From NCBI GenBank assembly GCA_001986395.2, contig MQVO02000001.1, positions 1,488,001-1,552,000 of the forward strand: 64,000 nucleotides of DNA, in the 5' to 3' direction. The stretch is from Irpex lacteus (taxonomy: Eukaryota; Basidiomycota; Agaricomycetes; Polyporales; Irpicaceae). Positions within the stretch are counted from its first letter, which is position 1. Every line of letters begins with the position of its first letter. Shown here one piece after another: positions 45,447 through 57,349 of this stretch. Made by a program: the position numbers and the translations under genes. The notes beneath the pieces were generated by a model. The model was not told where the DNA came from. It searched no databases and saw nothing but the letters and a program-made list of their open reading frames with translations.

Positions 45447-48400
45447 ATGGAACAGCAACAAAACAGGGCACATAGGCCAGCACAATCTGGCGCGAAAGCA
45501 GAGAAAAAGAAGGGCAAAGGCAAGGAGAAGCAGCATGGGTTCAATGAGAAGGTATGTGCAGTAGGATTTATGATTTCGAAACGTGAACTCACTTGCTCGT
45601 GTGCAGGCCTTTGCACCGAGATCAGGTCGTCGTGCAGAGAAGCAGGGTCGTCGTGCTGCTGAGCGCGACCAAACTCGTCTCCATGTGCCCCTTGTAGACC
45701 GCACTCCAGATGATGAACCACCTCCGGTCGTAGTTGCGGTGGTTGGGCCTCCAGGAGTTGGCAAGACTACGTTGGTGAAGAGTCTTGTCAGGCGGTACAC
45801 CAAACAAACGCTGAACCAAGTTCAAGGCCCTATCACCGTGGTCAGCGGAAAGAAGAAGCGTATAACATTCTTAGAGTGTAACAATGACCTTAACTCTATG
45901 ATTGACGTCGCCAAAATCGCGGACCTGGTGCTACTTATGATTGATGGTTCTTATGGCTTTGAGATGGTGAGTATCAACTGTCGGCATTCCGTTTCCTATA
46001 TTCGCTCATTGTTGTATAGGAAACCTTCGAGTTCCTGAATATTCTGCAGTCACATGGCTTCCCGAAAGTTATTGGTGTGCTCACCCACCTTGACTTGATC
46101 AAGAAAGCTTCGACACTCAAGGACACGAAGAAAATCCTTAAGAAGCGTTTCTGGACGGAGATATACCAAGGCGCAAAGCTCTTCTACCTCTCTGGCGTCC
46201 TTAATGGACGATATCCCGACACCGAAATCCTTAACCTCTCTCGCTTTATCAGTGTCATGAAGTTCCGACCTCTCGTCTTCCGCAACACCCACCCTTATAT
46301 GCTTGCCGACCGTATAGAGGACCTTACACCTCGTGAACAGGTCCGAGAATCGAAGGGGAAGTGCGACAGGACTGTCACCGTTTACGGCTACCTTCGCGGG
46401 ACGAATCTACGGTCGGGGAGCAAAGTCCACATACCGGGAGTAGGTGACCTGGAGATCAACAACATCACAAAACTAGGTGATCCTTGTCCGTTGCCCGACG
46501 CGGATAGCGAGAAGCGGAGGAAGCTGAGCGAGAAGAAGAAGCTTCTGGTGCATGCACCGATGAGTGACGTCGGAGGTGTGATGTATGATAAGGACGCTGT
46601 CTATATCAACGTTCCTGGTAATTTTACGAGAGGGAATGACGAAGGTTCGTCAATAAGCGCTGTTCTCGTGTTTATTCCTCGAAACTGATCACAGTGATAT
46701 AGTTCCGCAGGGAGAGGGAGAGAGAATGGTTATGGACTTGCAAGATGTCAACGCTACCCTTGAGGACGCTGTCGCACGCAGTCAGATCAGACTTTTTGGC
46801 TCGTCTTCCCAGCCTCTCAGTGTTGACCCGGGACCTAGTCGACTACATGGTAGCTCGGATGATGAGGATGAGAGAGAGAAATCGGACGACGAAGACGAGG
46901 AAGGTAGTGAAGGAGACTTCGAGGAAGAGGGCGACTGGGAAGTTGAGTCTGGTGAAGAGCTGAGTGAGGGTGAAGGGAGCGACGAAGAAGAAGACGTGGG
47001 AGGAGACGATGACGGGGACACCAGGGATAGAGGGCGATCGGCTCCGCGGACGTCACATCGTGCGACTCGCGGTCTTTCCACTGCGCATGATAGAAAAGGG
47101 AAAGGCAAGGACGTTGAATACGCGGATAGTGACTCTGACCTTGGAGATCTCGGAGAAGAGGATGAGGCTGAGGAAGGGGCCGGTCGACGAGTACGCTTTG
47201 GAGACGAGGAAGAGGTGGACATCGACTCCGACGAAGGCGACGACGGCTCAGACGAGGAGGCACCACGATGGAAAGCGAACCTAGCGTCTAAAGCACAAGC
47301 TGCTTTTGCTTCTAAACGGAGACGGAAGAACTGGATGAAGCTTATCTACTCGTCTGACCTTACGCCGGAGCAAATATTGCGAGACGATTCAGACTCCTCT
47401 GGGGCTGACAAGATGGACGAGGAGGAAGATGACTTTTTTACTGTCAAGTCTCGTGGAAGTGTGGCCGCAGGAGACGAGGAGCTGGATATGACGAAGGAGA
47501 AGGTCGATCCGGAGCAGTTGAAGCAGTGGGAGGACGAGGAGTTGTTGGACTCTATCAGAGGCTTGTTTATTACTGGTGGTGCAAGTGCGACAGCCGATGG
47601 AGATGATGGTTACGAGGACCTCGAGGGCGGCGCGGACTTCGAGGATCTTGAGGCAGCAGGTGATGGAGAGGCAGAGGGGTATAAGAAAGGCGCGGAAGAC
47701 CCCGATGCTGCTCGCGCCGCAGCTCTAGCAGCGAAGAAGGAAGCCTTGAAGCGCAAGTTCGATGAACAATACGACGATCCTGAAGCCTCGAAGATGGACT
47801 TCTACGAGGAGAAGAAGGACGAGATTGCTCGTCAGTTACAACTGAACAAGGCCGAGTTCGCCGACGTAGACCCAGAGGCGAGGGCTCTCGTCGAAGGATA
47901 CCGACCCGGCGCATATGTTCGTATCGAACTTCACGATGTTCCAGCTGAGATGATTGAGAACTTTGACCCGACCTATCCTATCATCGTCGGTGGGCTGTTA
48001 CCTGCGGAGGAACGCTTCGGTTACCTGCAAGTCCGTATCAAGAGACATCGGTGGTACGCGAAGACATTGAAGACGAACGACCCCCTCATCTTCTCCTTGG
48101 GATGGAGACGTTTCCAGAGTATTCCTATATACTCCCTCGACGACCACTCCATTCGTATGCGTATGCTCAAGTACACTCCGGAGCACATGCACTGCTACGC
48201 CACGTTCTACGGCCCCGTCGCCCTCCCCAACACAGGTTTCTGCGCATTCAACTCTCTTTCCGGAGAAGCTGCTGGGTTCAGGATTTCCGCGACGGGCGTT
48301 GTGTTGGACATTGATCGTTCGACGAAGATCGTGAAGAAGCTCAAGTTGACGGGCGTACCGTACAAGATCTTCAAGAACACGGCGTTCATCAAGGACATGT

Positions 48401-49160
48401 TCAACAGCGCACTAGAGGTGGCGAAGTTCGAGGGAGCAAACATCCGTACAGTCTCAGGGATTCGAGGTCAGGTGAAGAAAGCCCTCTCCAAGCCTGACGG
48501 TGCCTTCCGTGCTACCTTCGAGGACAAGGTACTCATGAGCGGTAAGTTACTGTTTCCCATGGCCTCGCCATACACCATACTGAAGCGGGGATTGCAGATA
48601 TCATTTTCCTTCGCGCGTGGTACTCTATCCAGCCTCGCAAGTTCTACAATCCCGTCACCTCCCTCTTACTCTCGAACAAGAGCGAATGGACCGGCATGCG
48701 TCTGACAGGTCAAGTTCGCCGAGAGGAAGGCCTCAAGACGCCTCTGAACGTCAACTCGACCTACAAACCCGTCGAACGCGCTCCTCGCCGATTCAACACG
48801 CTCAAGGTCCCCAAGAAACTGCAGGCCGCCTTGCCATATGCGTCGAAACCGAAATTGATGAAGCCCCAGTCGAAGCAGACGTACATGCAGAAGCGCGCTG
48901 TCGTGCTCGAGCCTGAGGAGAAGAAGGCGATTGCCCTGCTGCAGCAGATCCGGGCGTTGCGCAAGGACCAGGTGGCGAGGAGGAGGGAGAAGCAGAACGA
49001 GAGGAAGGAGGTGCATAGGAAGAAGGTCGCGAAGGAGGAGGCGAAGGCGAGTGAGAAGGAGAAAGAGAAGCGGAAAGAGTACATGCGTGCGGCGGGTATG
49101 AAGAGCAAACGGGACGCGGACAGAGAGGAGGGAAGGAGTAGTAAACGCAGAAAGACCTAG
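45447..49160 (+). CDS. BMS1: Ribosome biogenesis GTPase Bms1
   Basis: Five exons (45447-45551, 45607-45966, 46020-46644, 46703-48541, 48598-49160) give 1163 residues, close to yeast Bms1. A Lys-rich N-terminus precedes the GTPase domain: P-loop [12 protein letters not shown], then [20 protein letters not shown], and a G4-like THLDLIKK. The AARP2CN-type region follows ([27 protein letters not shown]). A long acidic, disordered linker spans 46.85-47.5 kb (E/D/S runs). The C-terminal domain has [23 protein letters not shown]-type [14 protein letters not shown] and [20 protein letters not shown]. Bms1 works in the nucleolar SSU processome with Rcl1 in 18S rRNA maturation. The end is Lys/Arg/Glu-rich. 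Confidence 0.98.
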
Positions 49161-49373
49161 TCGCGATGTTACAGTCCCCCTCGTACTTTACCGTACTCCT
49201 ACACGCTCAATACATATCTAGTCAGGTAACACATCACATCGTATTTCAGGAGTGTGCTGTAAAGCTTAAAGGCGTAAATAATTATGCATTATGGAATACG
49301 TGGGAGTCAACTGAATGTACAGAGTGGAGAAAGTCACAGTATGCAAATTGGTAGTTAGTTCATGTATCGCAGT

Positions 49374-52300
49374 CTACTGCGCGAATGCCTTTTCAAGGAT
49401 GTCCTCGATCTGCTTCTTGTGCGTCGCCTGCGATAAACAATAATCAGAAAACTGTACGCGATATAATGGATAAAACCAAGCATACCTTGCTACCGGTGGC
49501 GACGGAGCTGGTAGGAGGTCGGCTGACGATCTTGGGGTACTTGCCCTTATGGTGCTCAGTCTCGTTGGCGGCGGTCAGGATACGGGGAGCAACATATGTC
49601 CATGCACCGTTGTTGAGGGGTTCCTCCTGCAAAGACTATTAGCTGTGTACGACAGTCACACGAAGAATATTGCTTACCTGAGCCCAGACCAATTCAGCAT
49701 TGGGGTACTTGTCAAGGTGAGGAGTGATCTACACCAGAAAGTCAGTATCGAATATAGGAAAATCCCGCTCAGTATGCACTCACCAAGTCGTAAGGGAACG
49801 GCGAGATCTGCTCAACACGCGAGATGACAACATCGTTGATACCCTTGTCCTCACGCTCTTGCAAAAGAGTCTGGTAGACTTGGCCTGCGCCCAAAACACA
49901 TCAGCAAGAACTCATGACAGTCTCAAAGCCATGACACGTACCAGAGCAGAGAATGTGACGGCGAACCTTCTCGGGCTCGACCAATCCCTCGGGGTGGGAG
50001 TCAGGGATGTATCGCTGGAAGTGAGTGTCGCCGATCATCTCCGAGAGCTCAGAGCGGGCCTTCGGGTGACGGAGAAGAGCTTTCGAGAAGAACACGATAA
50101 GCTGGAGACGGTGGTAGGTTAGTACCACTCTCAACGAAAGAAGAAGACATATGTGCGTACCGGCTTGCGGAAGTCACGGTGGATCTGGCGACGAAGGACG
50201 TGGAACTAGACACAACAGTTAGTACGCAGACCTGGGCGTAAACGACAAATATCAGCGTACGTAGTTGGCGGGTGTCCTATAGGAGTCGAACGTCAGTGAA
50301 GCCCACACTCAGGAACATAAAACGATGGACATACGTGGGGTAAACGACCTGCATGTTGCAATCCTGGTGCTGACGCTCAATCTTCTCCGGGGTAGGATAG
50401 ATATGCGGATGGTCATCACAAAGCTGCAAGAACCGCTCAATCCTCCCACTCGAGTGCTCCGGACCCTGTCCATCATACCCGTGTGGCAAATTAACCACAA
50501 GCCCCGTCCTCTGCAACCACTTCCTCTCCCCAGAGGCAATAAACTGATCGATAATACACTGCGCATTATTCGCAAAGTCACCAAACTGCGCCTCCCAGAT
50601 CGTCAAGTTATCAGGCGAGACGAGGGAGTACCCGAGCTCGAAACCGAGCGCGCCGAACTCGGACAGCGAGGAGTTGCACACGACGAACTTGGCCTGATTG
50701 GACCCGAGGTCGTTCAGCGGCACGTACTGCTGCTCGTTCTCCTGGTCGTGCACGACGGCGTGGCGCTGGGAGAACGTACCGCGCTCGACGTCCTGGCCAG
50801 AGAGACGGACGTGGATCTTCTCGAGGGCGAGCGAACCGAAGGCGAGAGCCTCAGCGGTGGCCCAGTCGATGTTCTGTCCCTCTTCGATGGTCTTGCCACG
50901 CGTGCCGAGGATACGGGCGAGGTTCTTGTGCGGGGTGAAGCCCTGCGGGAAGGTCGAGATCACCTTGCCGATGCGCCTGAGGACATCCTCGTCCGTACCC
51001 GTCGCGCGAGTGGGGAGAGTCTCCTCGGCCAACTTCTTCGGCGAGGGGAAACCGGGCCAAGCGGCGGACAACCACTCCTTCGAGGTCGGGACGTAGTCCT
51101 TTGCTTTCGAAGCGGCGGTCTCGAGCATGCCCCACACCCACTTCTTGTGCTCCTCGATCTCCTCCTTGGTGAAGGTTCCGCGCTCGACCAAGAACTTGCT
51201 GTACTTGGTCAAAGGCGTCGGCTGCGCGGCGATGGCCTTGTACATACGAGGCTGGGTGAAGCTGGGCTGGTCAGTCTCGTTGTGACCGTGGCGACGGTAG
51301 CAGACGATGTCGATAACGACGTCCTTCTTCCACTTGGCGCGGTAGTCAGCCGCAAGCTGGCAGACAAAGTTGACAGCCTCGACGTTGTCGCCGTTGACGT
51401 GGAAGATAGGCGCGTCGATAGCCTTGGCGATATCGGAGGGGTAGGGAGTAGAACGCGAGAAACGAGGGTCGGTGGTGAAACCGATCTGGTTGTTGACGAT
51501 CAGGTGGATGGTTCCTCCGGTGCCATAGTTGGGGAGGTTGTGGAAGCCCGTGGTCTCGTAGACGACGCCCTGGCCGGCGAACGCGGCGTCACCGTGCAGC
51601 AAGACACCCATGGCAGTGTTATGTGCCTGCTCATCGTTCTCCAGGTGCTGGAGAGCCCTCGTCTTACCAAGGACGACGGGATCCTCCGCCTCGAGATGCG
51701 ACGGGTTGGCAACGAGCGAAAGGGCGACCTTCTTGCCAGAAGGAGTCGGGCGAACGTAGTTGGCGCCAAGATGGTACTTGACGTCACCGCCGTGGAACTC
51801 GTCGTCGTCGGCAGTACCAGAGAACTCGTTGAGGATAGCCTCAATGGGTTTCCGGATGACGTTCGCGAGGACGTTGAGACGACCACGATGGGGCATACCA
51901 ATAGTGATGTGCTTGACGCCGTGATCGACGGAACGGTCGATGAGTGCCTTCATACCGGGGATGAGAGCCTCGCAGCCCTCGAGACCGAAACGCTTCTCGT
52001 TGGGGTATTTGCTCGAGATGAATTTCTCGAAGCTCTCAGACCAGATGAGACGGTCGAGCACCATGCGCTTCTCCTCGACGGTGTAGTTCCAGGGCTTGGG
52101 GATTTCAACACGCTCCCTGATCCAATCGCACTGCTCCTTGTCGGGAATGTGAATATATTGAATCCCAACGGCACCGCCTGGAAACTAATATTAGTATGGG
52201 CTCACTTGTCAGTTCGGGCGGACTTACAGTATATACGCTTGCAGAGCTTGATGATCTCGCCAATGGACATCGTTTTTCGGTCTTCGGTGGCGAAGTGAGG

Positions 52301-53193
52301 GAGGATACCGGGGCCAAGGGTGATTTGTTTGTCAAGGTCTCGTTCTGAGAAACCAAAGTGGCTGAGCTCAAGCTCTGGGGGAGCTTGGTGACTGAGGTCG
52401 GCGTCCATGATTCCTAGGGGATCGAGGTCTGCAACATGGTGTCCGCGTACTTGGTAGGCACGGACGAGGAGTTGAACCTGAGATTCCATTGTCAGTAATG
52501 CTCTGCAAATCCGGTATTGTGCACAATATATAGAAGAAAGGGCGCTCCAGTACGGACGCTGAGAGCCTCCATGAAACACAAGGCATTACATCCTCATACT
52601 GGCTTCCATAACCTGACAGCTAAGAGTCCAACATATCTTCCCCTGCCTGAGACCGACCAAACCGCTTGTACCCGGACTACAGACTTGCACGTCTCAAGCG
52701 CGCGTCCGACGTCGTCTCAGTGGAGAAGACAAAGCGTTAGGCCATCCATCCCAGCCGCTCAATTATCGCATCGCGTCCTCATCGTCGACCAGAGTATGGT
52801 GAATCACAAGCGCCAAAATAATGCACGTACCTTCAAGTGATCGTCCAGCTCCGTACCTGCCGAGCCATGCAAAGATGGAGCACCTCCAGCGGGAATAGGG
52901 ACCACACTAGGTGGTGGTTGGAAAGCTTGAGGGCTCGAGAGGCCCTTCTTGTCCATGCCAGTAAAGTACACGTCCCAAGAAACGTGCACCGACTTTGGAT
53001 CTTGTCTCCACAGTCTGTACATTTCCTCGACGTAGTACGTGTTGGTGCCATTTGCGAAGGGGTCGTTGGGCGACGGTGGTTTTGCAGGGGCCGCGGTGGC
53101 GAGGGCGCGGTAGCCAAGACTGAGCTCGGCGGCGTGGGTCCGCAAGGCGACGTTGGGCCATCGCCTCAAAAGGCGGGCGTGTCTTGAGAGCAT
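49374..53193 (-). CDS. KGD1: 2-oxoglutarate dehydrogenase E1 component
   Basis: Ten exons: 53193-52831, 52477-52228, 52177-50335, 50276-50261, 50205-50161, 50101-49942, 49884-49784, 49728-49678, 49626-49486, 49427-49374; 1007 residues. An Arg-rich mitochondrial presequence ([13 protein letters not shown]) leads into [20 protein letters not shown]. Family blocks: [90 protein letters not shown] and [19 protein letters not shown]. The enzyme decarboxylates 2-oxoglutarate with thiamine diphosphate and passes the succinyl group to E2 in the TCA cycle. Exon 4 is only 16 nt. BMS1 ends 213 bp away in the opposite direction; the CoA-transferase gene starts divergently 590 bp upstream. Confidence 0.98.
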
Positions 53194-53782
53194 TGTCGGC
53201 GAATATAGAACAGATCACCCCCGAGCACGTCGTCGAGAGTGCAGAGGTCGTTGAGAGGGGGAGGTGGCGGTCGTGAAGAAAGACGAGCAAATGGGCAGCA
53301 GAGGCTTCAAGTAGGCCAGCTACGTCAAGCGCGAACTGATCCGGGTCACCAGTCGGCCGAATGGCGGTAATCCTCTCCCGCGCACTCTGCTCACATGTCT
53401 CTGCCCAATTTACCGAGGCCTGCAGATCGGACGGCATTCGCTGCGGTCGCTGTTCAATCCGACACTGCGAATTTGTGCGAAAGTGCTCGTGTACGGCGTA
53501 GAATAGGGTGCAATTTCTGACTGGCTGGACCGGTAGGCGCCCATAATTGAGCCAATCGCGCGTAGGGCCTTACCGAACTTGCTATAACTTGTCTTGAACC
53601 ACAATACCTAACTTGTTTTGTGCTCATACAATCCTGTGATATTTAATGTCGGCACGGCAATTACGGCAAGCTATGTATCGCTCGAGGAACATGGACACCT
53701 AGCGTCCAACTGTGTTTGTTGCTTCCCACCACAGCTCAGTGACGACTCCTCGCAGGACCTATAGGTGTGCACCGCAACAAAC
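53194..53782. promoter_or_regulatory. Divergent promoter KGD1 / CoA-transferase
   Basis: 589 bp lie between two divergent starts, both encoding predicted mitochondrial enzymes of acyl-CoA or dicarboxylate metabolism. No gene was found in it. No element was recognised with confidence; shared regulation is an inference from layout. Confidence 0.4.
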
Positions 53783-55531
53783 ATGTCCCTCACACTCGCA
53801 AGATTAGGCTATTCACGCGGGATAAGTCGCGCTGTGCGTAGTGTGTCGAGCAGGCGACTGTACCAAACAGGCATCCCAGCTCATGGCGGCGCAGAAGGCA
53901 TACCCCAGCCTCTCAAAGGCATAAAGATCGTTGACCTCACTCGCGTGTTGGCGGGTCCGACTGCGACGATGCTCCTCGCTGACCTCGGTGCGGATGTCAT
54001 CAAGGTCGAGGAGGTAACGCGAGGAGATGACACCAGTACGCTCTTCTCTCCGTGTACTATATAGTGTAGTACTCCTATATGTGCTGTTACTGACACGATA
54101 TGTGACAAGGATCATGGAGTCCCCCGTCCGCACCCCAGATACCCGACGCACCAGCCCCCCACCTCCCCGCCGAGTCCGCCTACTTCCTCGCCGTCAACCG
54201 CAACAAACGCTCCCTCACCGTCAACTTCAAGAAACCCGAAGGTCTCGCCGTCCTCCACAAGCTCATCGCCCAGTCGGACATTCTCGTCGAGAACTTCATC
54301 TCTGGGAAGCTTGCGGAGATGGGGCTGGGATGGGAGGACTGCAGGAAGATTAACCCGAGGCTTATTTATGCGAGTGTGACGGGGTATGGGCAGACGGGTC
54401 CATTTAGGAAGGCGGCGGGGTATGATGTGATTATTGAAGGAGAGGCAGGATTAATGCACATGTAAGTCGTGTTTTGAATCAGCGCAGAGCCGTAGTTGCT
54501 TAGAGACTTTGCGCAGTACCGGAGAACCGGACGGCCCACCATGCAAAGTCGGTGTGGCTGCCACAGACATCGCCACCGGCTTATACACACACGGTGCCAT
54601 CATGGCAGCCCTCATCTCACGGCAACAAACGGGGAAAGGTGTATGGATTGACTGTAACCTGTTCGAGTCCCAGGTACGCGTCGCACTCTTCAGTTTGCAG
54701 CGGAAATGTCTCATAGGCACATAGCTCGCGGGTCTAGCCAATATCGCCTCTAACTACCTCATAGCGGGTCAAGAAGCTGGTCGACACGGAACCTCTCACC
54801 CGTCTATCGTGCCTTACCAGGTCTTCCCATGTAAAGACGGATTCATCATGATCGGCGCGGGCAACGACAAGCAGGTACGCTCACCCTTACTTATTTCTTC
54901 ACGCCCTTGTCCAATACTCATGTTCATACACACAGTTTAACTTGCTCGCGACGAAGATCCTCCAACGTCCCGAACTGGCAACAGATCCAAAGTTCAGCAC
55001 GAACGGCAGCCGCGTCGCGAACCGTGCAGAGCTTATACAGATCATCTCAGACACGCTGCAGCAACGCGAACGCGATCATTGGTTGAAGGAGCTTACTGGT
55101 CTTGGGTACGTACATATGAACCAGTAATTCTGAAGCGACAAATAAATCGCTGATGTCCTGCGAAGGGTACCGTTCGGACCGATCAACAACATTCAGCAGA
55201 CGTTTGAGCACCCTCAGGCTGTCGCTCGTGGTGCAACAGTAGAGGTCGAGGTATGTTTTCCTTTATGAACACGCTGCTTTAATTATTCACCACTCGAGCA
55301 ATAGCATCCTCGCGCTGGGAAGATTAAACTGGTCGCGCCTGCTGTGCACTACAATGGCAAACGGATGCCCGTAAACCGTGCGCCGCCGTACTTGTCTCAG
55401 CACACCGATGAGGTGGGTTACTTCTGCCTCAACTGTAAATTCAGTGTATCTGACACTCGTGCTAGATTCTCGGCGAGTTAGGGTATTCCAACGAGGCGAT
55501 CGAGGAGTTGCGCAAGAACGGCATAGTGTAA
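53783..55531 (+). CDS. CaiB/BaiF CoA-transferase, succinyl-CoA:glutarate type
   Basis: Eight exons (53783-54035, 54110-54461, 54517-54673, 54725-54874, 54936-55105, 55166-55250, 55305-55412, 55466-55531) give 446 residues. The N-terminus is Arg/Ser-rich without acidic residues, a likely mitochondrial presequence. Class III CoA-transferase blocks: [114 protein letters not shown] and [20 protein letters not shown]. The catalytic Asp of the family is probably that in AATDIATG. Closest in layout to mammalian SUGCT, which makes glutaryl-CoA from glutarate using succinyl-CoA. The substrate in this fungus is inferred; formyl- or other acyl-CoA use cannot be excluded. Confidence 0.93.
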
Positions 55532-55830
55532 CTCCGCGCACGTTGTGGTATACGCACTTAGATATACCTGCGAAGTTATGTAAAAGGGGCACAACACGAC
55601 GACAGCGATGAAAGTGGAAAATTAGCGGGCTACATAATACATGAGTGTTGAACATTGAATGTGCGAGCCGTCCAAGATAGTCAAGTGAGTGCTAGTGTAC
55701 AAAGTATACTGAGGTATATAGATATCCGTGATGGTAAAGATCTAGTCGCATAGCGATAACAACAAGGTAGCAAGTAAGTGCGAAAGAAGAAAAAAGAGAA
55801 AGCCAAGTCGTCGAATGCTGAAAGCACTCG

Positions 55831-57349
55831 TTACATAGCATGCACTCGAACGCCCGGCGTCCCCTTCTCATAATCGACGACATAATCAGCCGTCGCAAAC
55901 GTGTCTTTCGGCCCAGGAATCGCGTTATTGTCAGCGAAGCGCATCGTGTCGAGTTCGGTGCTGGCGGTTTGCTGGCTGGGCGGGTTGAACCGTATGACTT
56001 GTGTGTTTGCGTTTTTGCTTCGTGTGAGACGGGAGTGGACGTCGTTGGTTGTTAGTTGGAGGGCGGCGAGGATGATTATTAGTGTTGGTGTTATTGCCTG
56101 TGTTTGGATGTTAGCGTGAATAAGGAAGGCCGTAGGTTTTGTTCGAATGAATGTATGGAAGGGAAAAGGAGGCACGTACCGTGAGTTGTGCGATAGGGTC
56201 GTACACGATGTAGAACGCGTTGGATTTGAGGAAGTAGAGCGTGATCTCACAGATGAGCGCGACAGAGTACACCATCCCTGATTCAATGATGATGAGCAGT
56301 ATCCGCCAATAGCGGAATGCCGTTCTGCTGCCCCCAAGGCGAAGCATGTACCTGCAAGACAAAAGCAACCCATTAGTCTAAGGGATCCAGTACGGGATGA
56401 ATTGGTAGGCAGTCGTTCAGAGAGTGCCAGTGCTTACCAGACGCGAAGTGAGATAAGGAGTGTCACAGTGACGTTGGTGGCCAATGACAGGCTGAACAGC
56501 GAGCCGTTCCAGATTTGCAGCGTGTGCGCGAACGCGCTGTGTAGGGCTTTTGCGCGGGCGAAGTAGACTGTCTGTGCGAAGCCACACACTGAGAGCGAGC
56601 AGGGTCGATTGTCAGGTCAGGGTCATGTTCCTCGTCAGTTCCGCAATATTAATGTACAGTAAAGTTTTGATAAACTCACCTGCGGACCCGATGATCAAGG
56701 CTATAGGCACTGCGCACATTTTCCAGTCTCGTCCCCATACGAGAAAACATCGCCATACCTATACGAGAGACAAAAGAGCATGAAGTTAGCATGCAAATGC
56801 CGGTTAGGGTCAGAACAGCGCTGCAATTGCACGTGGAACAGAAAACTTACGACAACGCTATCGCCAATAATAGACTAGCATAAACAGACACGCAGACAAA
56901 GCGGATATGTCAGACGCTAAATATACGTGCAGCTGAAGTTTTCTAAAACATACGTTGACGGTGTGGATGCCAACCTTGACGACGTTGGCAGGGATAGAAA
57001 CGTCCGAGAAAAACGCCGTCGGTCCGCCTGCCCATTCTCGTCGGTGGATGAAGCCTTCAATGAGTCGTTGGAAGCCCAATGATACGTGCACGGACGAGAA
57101 GAAGAACATGATGAGGGCGACGGATAGTAGGAGCTTGTTGATGGTTGGTGTTCGTCGGTATATGGTGAGCGAAGTGACGCATCCGACGAACAAGACGAAG
57201 TTCATGCCTATTGCCGTGACAGACCGAGGTAAGCCTCTGCGCAAATTCTATGTTGAATAGTCGAGAAATAAAACACACGCACCATAGAAGAGTGTCTCGA
57301 GCCATATGGCGGTCAGGTACGCCTTGTCGAGAGCAATGTCGCTGGCCAT
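55831..57349 (-). CDS. Seven-helix membrane protein, agaricomycete family
   Basis: Seven exons (57349-57283, 57207-56954, 56874-56851, 56758-56680, 56588-56438, 56351-56180, 56097-55831) give 337 residues with all phases matching. Starts MASDIALDKAYLTAIWLETL. Hydrophobic helices include NFVLFVGCVTSLTIY, LLLSVALIMFFFSSVHV, the stretch around CAVPIALIIGSA, NVTVTLLISLRVW and ILLIIIESGMVYSVALICEI. Motifs IIGDSVVVWRCFLVWGRDWK and a hydrophilic C-terminal tail are typical of a large agaricomycete family of receptor-like membrane proteins without assigned function. The overall plan resembles a GPCR (seven helices, cytosolic tail), but no ligand or G-protein evidence is visible. Exon 3 is only 24 nt. 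The gene converges on the CoA-transferase gene. Confidence 0.87.

Noticed and set aside
50325..52298. 657-codon open frame antisense to KGD1
   Set aside because: It lies entirely opposite conserved KGD1 exons; high-GC codon bias gives long antisense frames, and its translation is Leu/Val/Arg/Asp-rich without a domain.
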